From an uncultured Porphyromonadaceae bacterium (GTDB lineage: Bacteria > Bacteroidota > Bacteroidia > Bacteroidales > Muribaculaceae): a DNA stretch of 64,000 bases. This document shows, in pieces, positions 52,502 through 60,314 of this stretch (positions are counted from its first letter, which is position 1; each line of letters begins with the position of its first letter). A program made the translations under genes and the position numbers. The notes under the pieces were generated by a model, which had not been told where the DNA came from, did no database searches, and worked only from the letters and a program-made list of their open reading frames with translations. The stretch is from contig CAMWIM010000005.1 of assembly GCA_947174335.1 (NCBI GenBank), forward strand, positions 1 to 64,000, written 5' to 3'.

Positions 52502-54087
52502 TCAAACTGTCCTTCTAAGTTAAACGCCGATGTTATTGCCTGACGAATCATGTCAGCTTCGGGACTACGACGTTTCAAAATTGAAATTACCGATGAAAGA
52601 TATTGCTCTTTATTGCGCAAGCCACAGAGAGCAGCAACATTTGTATTTGACAACATAGTCTTGTCATTATAGACACGCAAAACACCTTGATAATCTGACG
52701 TGTCAACTATGTTCTTGAACTCGAGGCACAACTCGTTATAGATATTGCGAGGATTAATCTCATTCACGAGATCAACCATGTGCTCCTCAAGCATATCGAT
52801 GTTTGAAAATTTACCATCGATACGGAATTCAACCAGTCTCTTCACCCGATGACGTGTATGTTCAAGTGCCTGAGCAGTCATTGCCGTTGCAAACAACTTT
52901 AAAAGAGTCTTTTTTACTTTGTCAAACACCCGGTTCTCATCACGCCGATGATAACGGGCAACCGCTTTTATAACGCCTTCAAGCAAAAGCAGATTCTCAA
53001 CCTCGGCAACATCGGGTACAAGTATCTTTTTATGTCGCAGATAGTCGACTTCACGTTCTGAACGACGGTCACGGTCAACAATTCCATAACTGTCGAGATG
53101 GTGAAAGGCGTTCAGGTCGTTAAACGTGCGAACCGATTCAATCACCTTATTACAACTACCGAGCGAACGGACCGTAAAATCAGTGAATATCAATGGATAA
53201 AGTTTATGATCTATTGAACGTTGCGCTACTCCCTCAATAAATAAAACAGGTTTGCGCGCACCAATGATTGACAAATAAACATCTTCGGGAATACCTGAAT
53301 GGTCGGGGAGGAGCGAATAGTCCCAAGTCATTGAAACCGGGTCGAAATCACGTACCCAAACCACTGCATTGTCGGTGCGTGTGGCTGCAAATTCGAGGTC
53401 GTGAGTAGTATAAATAAATGTGCAGTCGGGGCGAAGTCCCTCAACACGGTCCCAAATAAGATTGCTGACCGTCGGGTGAAGGAACATTGCCGGATTATCA
53501 ATAAAAATCACACCATTTTCAGGAGCAAAAAGTACGGCACCGAGATAATAAAGAGCCGCTTTTTCCCCATCACTGAGTCGCATTGATGAATATGACGACG
53601 TATCAGCATCACGCAAAAATGCAAGTTCACCACCCTTGACAAGAATACGGCTACCACTAAAAATCGATTGCCACGCATCAATTACTTTGTCGAGTTTTGT
53701 ATAATGTGGATGATTTTTTCTAACCTTATGCGACCCTCCTGATACCTTATCACTTATTAAATTTGAGATTTCCTCATTAAGAAGCAATGCAACAAGCTTG
53801 TCAAAAGTCAAAGGAACATCTGAACGGAAAAGAGTATGATGCTCGGTCATCCTCCTGAACAGATCTTCAATAGACCCCTGTAAAACTTGACGGCGACTAT
53901 CAGGTCGGGAGCCATACAAAGCGTCGAGACCCGAAAGACAAAACGCCCTGTCATGCATATCTTCAATCAGATAATTGGTAAAACGGGTTTTACCGGCACC
54001 ATTGGCACCAATAATCAAAATTTGACGTGCCGACGTCTCTAAAATTTGACGACGACCTTCAGAATCGGGAGGTAAAAGCAGTTTCAT
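52498..54087 (-). CDS. ABC/OLD-like ATPase fused to DUF4435 (Toprim-like) domain
   Basis: About 529 residues from ATG 54087; the frame's TTG at 54114 lies inside the promoter. Walker A GANGAGKT (27-34), ABC signature RLSDGEKA, and H-loop TTHD are clear. Walker B reads VIFIDNPAMFLHP: the catalytic Glu after Asp is Asn. The C-terminal half is DUF4435-like: LFIEGVAQRS, SYGIVDRDRRSE, VAEVENLLL, a Toprim-like acidic layout (E...DxD). Similar ATPase-Toprim proteins include OLD nucleases and several phage-defence effectors. Here it stands alone, between housekeeping genes, and shares a promoter region with a GlmU-like gene. Function unknown. Confidence 0.82.
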   Translation of the reverse strand: MKLLLPPDSEGRRQILETSARQILIIGANGAGKTRFTNYLIEDMHDRAFCLSGLDALYGSRPDSRRQVLQGSIEDLFRRMTEHHTLFRSDVPLTFDKLVALLLNEEISNLISDKVSGGSHKVRKNHPHYTKLDKVIDAWQSIFSGSRILVKGGELAFLRDADTSSYSSMRLSDGEKAALYYLGAVLFAPENGVIFIDNPAMFLHPTVSNLIWDRVEGLRPDCTFIYTTHDLEFAATRTDNAVVWVRDFDPVSMTWDYSLLPDHSGIPEDVYLSIIGARKPVLFIEGVAQRSIDHKLYPLIFTDFTVRSLGSCNKVIESVRTFNDLNAFHHLDSYGIVDRDRRSEREVDYLRHKKILVPDVAEVENLLLLEGVIKAVARYHRRDENRVFDKVKKTLLKLFATAMTAQALEHTRHRVKRLVEFRIDGKFSNIDMLEEHMVDLVNEINPRNIYNELCLEFKNIVDTSDYQGVLRVYNDKTMLSNTNVAALCGLRNKEQYLSSVISILKRRSPEADMIRQAITSAFNLEGQFD

Positions 54088-54096
54088 AGATAACTG

Positions 54097-54128
54097 TTTG
54101 GTTTTTACAAGCAAAAATAATAATTTTG
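54097..54128 (+). promoter_or_regulatory. Promoter of the GlmU-like gene (divergent pair, plus)
   Basis: TTTG (54097-54100), 20 bases, TAATTTTG (54121-54128). The -7 box is one base away from the minus-strand -7 box. Confidence 0.75.
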
Positions 54129-54143
54129 CGTATTAATTCCAAA
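54112..54143 (-). promoter_or_regulatory. Promoter of the ATPase/DUF4435 gene (divergent pair, minus)
   Basis: Minus-strand TTTG (54140-54143), 20 bases, TATTTTTG (54112-54119). It is interleaved with the plus-strand promoter, so the two cannot be occupied by polymerase at the same time. Confidence 0.75.
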
Positions 54144-54151
54144 CTATAAGC

Positions 54152-55342
54152 ATGTCAAGTTTAAATTTAAACATAGTACTGTTTGATGAGCCCCATACAA
54201 AAACTGATTTGTTGCCGTTGAGTTACACTCGTCCGATAGGAGATTTAAGAGTTGGAATAACAACACTTTCTCAAAAGTGGGAATCGATGTTATCAGGCTA
54301 TTATTCAACGTTGACCGATGATTATCTTTCGGAAAAATTCCCGGCTAACATTACCGATGACACATTATTTATTGCATCAAATATCCTCGCCAATGAAGAA
54401 TTGGCAAAAAGGATAGCTTCACTTCAACATGGCGAAGTGCTTGTAAAAGATGATAAAGTCATCGCTGTCAGAGGGTCGCGCGAAATGTTTGATAACTGCG
54501 AGCTGACCGCGAACACTCAGTATGCAGGTGAGATTGACAGGGTCAACTTCTTGTATGACATCTTTTTGCTTAACGACAAAGCAATCAGGAACGATTTTGA
54601 GCGTATGACAGCCGGTCGCACATCGCAACCTTTGAGCGACACAAACACCGTTATCGGTGATCCTTCACACATCTTCCTTGAAGAAGGCGCAACCGTCGAG
54701 GGTGCGATCATCAACACTAAGACCGGACCAATCTACATTGGTCGTGACGCCGAAATCATGGAAGGCTGTTGTCTTCGCGGACCGGTTGCAATATGCGACG
54801 GTTCAAAAGTCAATATGGGAACCCGCATTTATGGGGCGACAACCATTGGGCCAGCTTCAAAAGTCGGAGGCGAGCTTAACAATGTTGTCATTCTCGGTTA
54901 CAGCAACAAGGCTCACGATGGATTTTTAGGTAATGCCGTTATCGGCGAATGGTGTAACATCGGTGCAGGATGTGTGGCGTCAAACCTTAAGAACGATTAT
55001 ACCGAAATCAAGTTGTGGAATTATAATGCCCATCGTTTTATACGCACCGGGTTGCAATTTTGCGGTCTGATTATGGGCGACCACTCAAAAGCGGGTATCA
55101 ACACCATGTTTAATACCGCAACCGTTCTTGGTGTCGGGGTCAATGTTTACGGTTCAGGATTCCAGCGCAACTTCCTTGCATCGTTCAGTGAGGGATCTCG
55201 CGCAGGCTTTACCGACGTTCCGATGAGCAAATTTTTTGAGATTGCCGAGAGAGTTATGGCAAGACGCGAAAAAAAATTAACCGAAACAGACAAGCGTATA
55301 TACGAACATATCAACGAGTTAGCTCACAACTTTAAAATTTAA
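54152..55342 (+). CDS. GlmU-like sugar-phosphate nucleotidyltransferase
   Basis: 396 residues. A divergent nucleotidyltransferase N-terminal half (~5-165: IVLFDEPHTKTDLLPLSYTRPIGDLRVGI) is followed by a left-handed beta-helix of hexapeptide repeats (~170-340: VIGDPSHIFLEEGATVEGA, IYIGRDAEIMEGCCLRGPV, VNMGTRIYGATTIGP). It matches the Bacteroidota GlmU-like family and probably makes UDP-GlcNAc or a related nucleotide sugar for the cell wall. The exact reaction is not proven. Confidence 0.9.
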   Translation: MSSLNLNIVLFDEPHTKTDLLPLSYTRPIGDLRVGITTLSQKWESMLSGYYSTLTDDYLSEKFPANITDDTLFIASNILANEELAKRIASLQHGEVLVKDDKVIAVRGSREMFDNCELTANTQYAGEIDRVNFLYDIFLLNDKAIRNDFERMTAGRTSQPLSDTNTVIGDPSHIFLEEGATVEGAIINTKTGPIYIGRDAEIMEGCCLRGPVAICDGSKVNMGTRIYGATTIGPASKVGGELNNVVILGYSNKAHDGFLGNAVIGEWCNIGAGCVASNLKNDYTEIKLWNYNAHRFIRTGLQFCGLIMGDHSKAGINTMFNTATVLGVGVNVYGSGFQRNFLASFSEGSRAGFTDVPMSKFFEIAERVMARREKKLTETDKRIYEHINELAHNFKI

Positions 55343-55435
55343 TGAAAAAAATTTGATTTTTTTTGATACACAGATGCAAGATTTTCAAAAAACGCCCGTT
55401 TATATAGTAGAGTTAGTTCAAAAGACATTTTTCAC

Positions 55436-55464
55436 CATCGCCTCTGTCCGATAGACAGACGATG
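55436..55464 (+). promoter_or_regulatory. Leader hairpin upstream of ECF sigma gene
   Basis: CATCG-CCT-CTGTC-CGATA-GACAG-A-CGATG: two 5-bp stems with a small internal loop. It is located 25 bases before the TTG start at 55490. No -7 consensus was found close to it. Confidence 0.5.
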
Positions 55465-55475
55465 ACAATGTAATT

Positions 55476-55491
55476 AAAACTTCGAAGTTTT
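55476..55491 (+). promoter_or_regulatory. Perfect 16-base palindrome overlapping the sigma start codon
   Basis: AAAACTTCGAAGTTTT is fully self-complementary and its last two bases are the first two of the TTG start codon. It may be a protein-binding site or a hairpin that limits translation. Confidence 0.6.
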
Positions 55492-56044
55492 GAACACCAC
55501 GGTCAGTGAACTCGAACTGATGCAGCTCGTCGAGAGAGGCGATCGCAATGCACACAAAATGATATATTCAAAATATATCCGACTCCTCACTGCCTTATGT
55601 GGACGTTATCTCGTTGACGACGAAGATGTGAAAGATGTGTTACAGGACAGTTTTATGAAAATATTTGACTCCATAGAAAACTTCAATTACAAAGGCGAGG
55701 GATCGCTAAGAGCTTGGATGTCGAGAATCGTAGTTAACCAATCACTTGATTTCTTGCAACGACAAGGACGAATAAGCTTTTCGCCCATAGACCAACTCGC
55801 CGAAGAAGTTTCAGACGAGCCTGATACGTCAGAAATACCGGCATCGGTAATCTACGATCTCATAAAACAACTCCCCGACGGCTATCGAGCCATCTTCAAC
55901 CTCTACGTGATAGAGGATAAGAGCCACCGCGAGATAGCACAATTGCTCAACATCAAAGAGAGCACGTCGGCGTCTCAGTTTCACCGTGCAAAGAATCTTC
56001 TTGCACAACGTATCAAAGAATATCTAAATAATACAACAATATGA
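55490..56044 (+). CDS. ECF-type RNA polymerase sigma factor
   Basis: 184 residues from a TTG start; the only downstream in-frame ATG near the start (55520, MQLVERGD) would cut into the normal N-terminus, and there is a stop just upstream. Region 2 (YLVDDEDVKDVLQDSFMKIFDSI) and region 4 (LPDGYRAIFNLYVIEDKSHREIAQLLNIKESTSASQFHRAKNLL) are complete. Its end overlaps the next gene by 4 bases. The next gene encodes a membrane protein with an anti-sigma-like N-terminus, the probable regulator. Confidence 0.87.
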   Translation: MNTTVSELELMQLVERGDRNAHKMIYSKYIRLLTALCGRYLVDDEDVKDVLQDSFMKIFDSIENFNYKGEGSLRAWMSRIVVNQSLDFLQRQGRISFSPIDQLAEEVSDEPDTSEIPASVIYDLIKQLPDGYRAIFNLYVIEDKSHREIAQLLNIKESTSASQFHRAKNLLAQRIKEYLNNTTI

Positions 56045-57261
56045 AAGACAGATGGTTGGACGACATAAGCAATAAGATGTCAGAGTTTGAAGCAGGAGAG
56101 CCTGCCGGACTTTGGGAAAACATCGAGACCGGCCATCAGGCACACACCTCCGGTTGGCATGGCAGCAGCCTTTTACATTCGTGGCGCCCATGGGCTGCGG
56201 CTGCCATCGTTGGAGCCTCTGTGGGAATCACAGCTATAATCGCCGATTTCTCCGCAGATAAAACTAATAGCATTCCCTCATCTGAGGAAATAGCCGGAAT
56301 TGAAATAGAAATTGAATCACAACCCGAAACCGATTTATTACTAACTGACCCTAGGATAACTGCGCCCTTATCAGACATGCGCAGAATGCAACCCTCACCA
56401 CGCCTTTATCTATCTGATGATAGACAGCGCCCCGACTCGGTTTCGATTCTGTCGGATGAGACAGAAGATAATGTCGGGGAAAGCTCTATCTCTAACGAAG
56501 AAGTAGTGAAAAATAGCGATGCGCGTTCCTCGTCGAAAAAGAAAAAATCGACGAGAACGTCGTCGTTTAGATCACGCCCTCGTGAAGAATTTACTATCAA
56601 AGATGACAGTAAATTTAAAATCGGAGCCTACACCAGCGGTCGCTGGGGAGGCGGAGATGTAAACAATGGTGGAGGAATTGACCGTGATTCATATATTGCC
56701 TCAATTCCTTCATCAAGCGAAGATGCTTCTGCGACCAAACTTAAAGACGCCGGTAAAATGCGCCATAGTATGCCACTCAAGGTCGGTGTTACGTTTGGAT
56801 GGCAGGTCATCCCCCACCTTACAATCGGAACAGGAGTTTGTTATTCGTTCTTGAGCAGCGATTTCAACAACCTCTATTTTGACGACCATTTCTATATGAG
56901 AGCAAACCAAAAACTCCACTATATCGGTATTCCTGTCCAAATAAACTATAATTTTGCCACATGGCGCATGATACAGTTCTACGGAACAGCCGGTGTTTTT
57001 GGAGAGAAACTCATATCAGGCAAAGTTTCAGGCGAGAACAGAGCCGAATTCACTTCATTCAGCGTCAAAGAAAAAGAACTCCAGTGGTCGGTTAATGCCG
57101 GACTTGGAGCTCAACTAAACGTGTCTGAGCACTTTGGATTCTATCTCGAACCGAGTGTTGGATATTACTTTGATAATCATTCAATGGTTGTTAATGTTTA
57201 CAAAGAACGCCCGATTAATTTTGTACTCACCTTTGGTCTCAGATACAGCTTCGGTAAATAA
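56041..57261 (+). CDS. Chimeric membrane protein: anti-sigma-like N-terminus plus C-terminal beta-barrel
   Basis: 406 residues. Cytoplasmic-type N-terminus (1-48) with the LWENIE motif; one membrane segment (~50-69, WAAAAIVGASVGITAII); a low-complexity acidic then basic linker (~70-195, including SSSKKKKSTRTSSFRSR); and a C-terminal outer-membrane-barrel-like domain (~200-406, from FKIGAYTSGRWGGG to FVLTFGLRYSFGK). It overlaps the ECF sigma gene and is probably its anti-sigma partner. If both halves are as they look, one chain would touch the sigma factor inside and the outer membrane outside. The topology is inferred. Confidence 0.78.
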   Translation: MKDRWLDDISNKMSEFEAGEPAGLWENIETGHQAHTSGWHGSSLLHSWRPWAAAAIVGASVGITAIIADFSADKTNSIPSSEEIAGIEIEIESQPETDLLLTDPRITAPLSDMRRMQPSPRLYLSDDRQRPDSVSILSDETEDNVGESSISNEEVVKNSDARSSSKKKKSTRTSSFRSRPREEFTIKDDSKFKIGAYTSGRWGGGDVNNGGGIDRDSYIASIPSSSEDASATKLKDAGKMRHSMPLKVGVTFGWQVIPHLTIGTGVCYSFLSSDFNNLYFDDHFYMRANQKLHYIGIPVQINYNFATWRMIQFYGTAGVFGEKLISGKVSGENRAEFTSFSVKEKELQWSVNAGLGAQLNVSEHFGFYLEPSVGYYFDNHSMVVNVYKERPINFVLTFGLRYSFGK

Positions 57262-57337
57262 ACTATATACAGATACATTCTCCTCAATCCAAAACATGAC
57301 ACAATAAGTCTTATCTATTAGAATGTGTCAACATGGC

Positions 57338-57364
57338 ATGACAACAGTCGTGTCATTCTTTTTT
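57338..57364 (+). terminator. Terminator of the ECF sigma operon
   Basis: ATGACA-N7-TGTCAT hairpin (57338-57356) followed by TCTTTTTT; a longer alternative stem AGAATG/CATTCT (57320-57359) encloses it. Confidence 0.65.
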
Positions 57365-57379
57365 ATATACACAAAAAAA

Positions 57380-57425
57380 GAATGACTAAAATCAGTCTAC
57401 ATAAGTAAAATTCATTTAGTCATTC
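57380..57425 (-). terminator. Terminator of tRNA-Asp
   Basis: On the minus strand GAATGACTAAA, 24-base loop, TTTAGTCATTC (11 bp perfect), then seven T. It begins 12 bases after the tRNA 3' end. Confidence 0.8.
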
Positions 57426-57437
57426 TCCTCTCTCCAG

Positions 57438-57511
57438 CGGTGCGGACGGGACTCGAACCCGCGACCCCCTGCGTGACAGGCAGGTATTCTAACCAGCTGA
57501 ACTACCGCACC
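57438..57511 (-). tRNA. tRNA-Asp (GTC)
   Basis: 74-base cloverleaf on the minus strand: acceptor GGTGCGG/CCGCACC with discriminator G, anticodon stem CCTGC...GCAGG with loop CTGTCAC (anticodon GTC), and T-loop TTCGAGT. CCA is not encoded. Confidence 0.97.
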
Positions 57512-57554
57512 AGGATTCTATGTCTTTGCTCGACTTGTTTGTCGTTTGCGAGTG

Positions 57555-57586
57555 CAAAGGTATAATAGATTTTTCAATCGTGCAAA
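57555..57586 (-). promoter_or_regulatory. Promoter of tRNA-Asp
   Basis: Minus-strand TTTG (57583-57586), 20 bases, TACCTTTG (57555-57562): a consensus match, giving a ~37-base leader before the tRNA. Confidence 0.75.
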
Positions 57587-57698
57587 TATTTTATCAATTT
57601 TTTCATAAAAAAATTTCCCAAACCTCGAAATATCGACTTTTCACATTATTTATTAGAAATATTTTCAATGACTTATAATCAGAATGAAATATTTTCCA

Positions 57699-57706
57699 TA
57701 CATTTG
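57699..57706 (+). promoter_or_regulatory. -7 element of the TlpA-like lipoprotein gene
   Basis: TACATTTG lies 38 bases before ATG 57744. It sits inside the longer in-frame open region from 57684, so it supports 57744 as the real start. Confidence 0.5.
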
Positions 57707-57743
57707 CATTATAATAACATTAATTACTTTACAAATACACTCG

Positions 57744-58781
57744 ATGAAAAAATCAGTACTTTTTGCCGGTGCTCTTTTGATGCTGACCGCTTGCAACCAA
57801 AATCAAAAAAATGCTTATACTCTCGAAGCCACCTTTGGCGAACCTTCGCTAAACGACAAGATGGCTTACATCATCGATTTTGACACCGATGAAGTGCTTG
57901 ATAGTGCTCTCATTGACAACGGAGTCGCCCATTTCAAAGGTACAATTGATAAAAGCATCTTTGCCGGAATCAGAGCCGGAGAAGACAATTATGGTACTTT
58001 CTTTCTTGAGCCCGACTCATTGTTAATGAACGAGGGTTTCATTGTCAAAGGCGGTACGCTTAACACAAAAATGAACGAATATCTTGCTCAACGTCGCGCC
58101 ATCATCAACGATTTCAAAAACTTGACGCCCGAAGAACAAGACGCCAAATATCCCGAGACAGCAGAAAAAATGAATGCGCTTGACAAAAATTTCATGGACG
58201 ACAACATGGACAATGCTATCGGCTATGCTATGTTCATTCAAGGAGCATCAGGTGATATGACCGTTGAAGAAATTGACTCTATCACAACTAAATATCCCTA
58301 CATCGCCAATTCAAAACGTGTTGCCGCAATGAAAGATCGACTAATTCAGGTTGCAACAACCGGTGTTGGCGCAAAATTCAAAGACTTTGAAGTAGCCTAC
58401 AACGATTCAACATTCCGTCTCAGCGACCATGTTGGCAAAGGACATCCGGTTATCGTTGACTTTTGGGCAAGCTGGTGCGGTCCCTGCATCCGTCAAGGCG
58501 AAGTTCTCAAAGAAATCTACAAAGAATATGCCGGCAAAGGCCTTGAAATCATTGGTGTAGCCGTTTGGGACGAACCCGAGAACACAATCAAAGCCGCTGC
58601 CGAACATCAATATCCCTGGGAAATTGTTCCCAATGCTCAAAAAATTCCTTCTGAAATCTATGGTTTCAACGGTATTCCATGCATCATCGTCTTTGACAGC
58701 GAAGGCACAATCGTTAGCCGTGACAAACAAAACGACGCGCTCCGCGAAGATGTTGCAAAAGTAATGGAAACAGCAAAATAA
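57744..58781 (+). CDS. TlpA/ResA-like thiol-disulfide lipoprotein with DUF4369
   Basis: About 345 residues from ATG 57744, which gives the lipobox LTAC (Cys17). DUF4369-like N-terminal domain (~25-110: AYTLEATFGEPSLNDKMAYIIDFDTDEVLDSALI), a helical middle, and a C-terminal AhpC/TSA-TlpA thioredoxin domain (~215-345) with active site C245-G-P-C248 (FWASWCGPC) and GIPCIIVFDSEG (cis-proline). It probably acts on disulfides in the periplasm. This is a large, multi-copy family in Bacteroidota; the partner is unknown. Confidence 0.9.
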   Translation: MKKSVLFAGALLMLTACNQNQKNAYTLEATFGEPSLNDKMAYIIDFDTDEVLDSALIDNGVAHFKGTIDKSIFAGIRAGEDNYGTFFLEPDSLLMNEGFIVKGGTLNTKMNEYLAQRRAIINDFKNLTPEEQDAKYPETAEKMNALDKNFMDDNMDNAIGYAMFIQGASGDMTVEEIDSITTKYPYIANSKRVAAMKDRLIQVATTGVGAKFKDFEVAYNDSTFRLSDHVGKGHPVIVDFWASWCGPCIRQGEVLKEIYKEYAGKGLEIIGVAVWDEPENTIKAAAEHQYPWEIVPNAQKIPSEIYGFNGIPCIIVFDSEGTIVSRDKQNDALREDVAKVMETAK

Positions 58782-58814
58782 TCAAATTCTTTCATACTCC
58801 CAAATACGTTTCAG

Positions 58815-58848
58815 GGATGTGGCACGTGAGTGTCGCATCCTTTTTTTT
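58815..58848 (+). terminator. Terminator of the TlpA-like gene
   Basis: GGATGTG...CGCATCC with inner CAC/GTG, followed by eight T, 33 bases after the stop codon. Confidence 0.85.
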
Positions 58849-58857
58849 GAACTTCGG

Positions 58858-58888
58858 TTGCAAGTCCCTATTTAATTTTGTAACTTTG
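58858..58888 (+). promoter_or_regulatory. Promoter of the rnz-tadA transcript
   Basis: TTG (58858-58860), 20 bases, TAACTTTG (58881-58888). A second -7-like TAATTTTG (58873-58880) directly precedes it. ATG 58917 follows after 28 bases. Confidence 0.65.
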
Positions 58889-58916
58889 TAAAGTATAAAC
58901 AAACAAAACACGACTG

Positions 58917-59843
58917 ATGGCTCAATTTGAAATCAATATACTTGGTTGCGGGTCAGCGACTCCATCGCTCCGACACCTTCCGGCTTGCCAAGTCATCGAC
59001 TTCCGCGACAATCTGATGATGATTGACTGTGGCGAGGGTAGCCAGCTTCAAATGAGACGTATGAAACTTAAATATTCGCGCCTTAATCATATTTTCATCA
59101 GTCATCTTCATGGCGACCATTGTCTTGGTCTGCCAGGTTTGCTATCAACACTTTCTCTTCATCAGCGTACAGGCACCGTCACTGTCCACATGTTTCAGGA
59201 AGGTATCGACCTGTTCAAGCCTATGATCGACTTCTTATGTCGCGACCGAAGCTATGACCTTGTTTTTGAACCTGTTGACCATAAAGGTGGTATCGTTTTT
59301 GAAAACGACAGTTTGACTATTGAGGCATTTCCGCTTTATCACCGTGTGCCGACAGTCGGATATATATTCCGCGAGAAGCCCAAATCGCGACACCTCAAAG
59401 GCGACATGATAAAGTTTTATGATGTTCCGGTAAGTTTGATTCCCGAACTCCGGGCTGGTCGCGACATCACCCTTCCCGACGGGCGTTTGGTCGAGGCACG
59501 CCACGTGACAACCGAACCAGACCCTGCGCTAAGTTATGCCTATTGCAGCGATACTGTTTTTGATGAACGCGTTGCCGAAGCTGTCAAAGGAGTTGATGTG
59601 GTCTATCACGAAGCCACATATCTCGACAACGAAGCTGTCAAAGCCCGCGATCGTTTCCACTCCACAGCGTCTCAAGCGGCAAGAATTGCAGACAAAGCCG
59701 GTGCAAAAATGCTGATTTTGGGACATTACTCAAAAATGTATCTTGACGAGCAAGGTCATCTCGACGAAGCACGTCCGATTTTTGAGAACTCCATTGCTGC
59801 AAACGAAGAAATGAAAATTGACATCACAAAAGTATATGACTGA
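58917..59843 (+). CDS. rnz: Ribonuclease Z
   Basis: 308 residues of the MBL-fold tRNase Z family: GCGSATPSLRHLPACQ start, metal motif S-H63-L-H65-G-D67-H68, the exosite-bearing insertion (~150-190), YCSDTVFD and ILGHYSKMY. It trims tRNA 3' trailers. Neither tRNA in this window encodes its CCA, so tRNase Z processing fits. Its end overlaps tadA by 8 bases. Confidence 0.95.
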   Translation: MAQFEINILGCGSATPSLRHLPACQVIDFRDNLMMIDCGEGSQLQMRRMKLKYSRLNHIFISHLHGDHCLGLPGLLSTLSLHQRTGTVTVHMFQEGIDLFKPMIDFLCRDRSYDLVFEPVDHKGGIVFENDSLTIEAFPLYHRVPTVGYIFREKPKSRHLKGDMIKFYDVPVSLIPELRAGRDITLPDGRLVEARHVTTEPDPALSYAYCSDTVFDERVAEAVKGVDVVYHEATYLDNEAVKARDRFHSTASQAARIADKAGAKMLILGHYSKMYLDEQGHLDEARPIFENSIAANEEMKIDITKVYD

Positions 59844-60303
59844 TACCGAACGCGATATAACACTCCGTAGCGATGATGAGCGCATGATGAGACTCGCCCT
59901 TGCCGAAGCTCGCGAAGCGATGGCTGCCGACGAAATTCCAATCGGAGCAGTCATAACTTGCAACGGTCGTATAATCGGCAAAGGTCACAATTTGACTGAA
60001 GCATTGACTGATGTTACAGCACATGCTGAAATGCAAGCATTGACAGCTGCCGCAACCACCCTCGGCGGTAAATTCCTTGACGACTGCACCCTTTATGTCA
60101 CCGTAGAGCCATGTCTGATGTGTGCCGGAGCCATCGGTTGGAGCCGTATCGGTCGAGTTGTTTTCGGCGCGTCTGATCCTAAAAAAGGATACTCAACGAT
60201 TGTCGCCAAATCGCCATTCCATCCCAAAACAAAAATTGAAGGTGGCATTCTTGCCGAAGAATGTGGTGCATTAATGAAAGAATTTTTTATCGGGAAACGA
60301 TAA
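59836..60303 (+). CDS. tadA: tRNA adenosine deaminase TadA-like
   Basis: 155 residues from ATG 59836; the TTG at 59818 is upstream inside rnz. Zinc deaminase motifs H63-A-E65 (TAHAEMQAL) and P-C-L-M-C (92-96) are intact, with the TadA-like C-terminal helix (EECGALMKEFF). It should convert A34 to inosine in tRNA-Arg(ACG). Grouping with RNase Z gives a small tRNA-processing pair. A guanine-deaminase-like function is less likely. Confidence 0.9.
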   Translation: MTDTERDITLRSDDERMMRLALAEAREAMAADEIPIGAVITCNGRIIGKGHNLTEALTDVTAHAEMQALTAAATTLGGKFLDDCTLYVTVEPCLMCAGAIGWSRIGRVVFGASDPKKGYSTIVAKSPFHPKTKIEGGILAEECGALMKEFFIGKR

Positions 60304-60314
60304 CACGAATAATT

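Noticed and set aside
60261-60314. ATG 60261 as the metH start
   Set aside because: It is inside tadA and adds residues (MWCINERIF) unlike the MetH N-terminus; ATG 60315 is right after the tadA stop.
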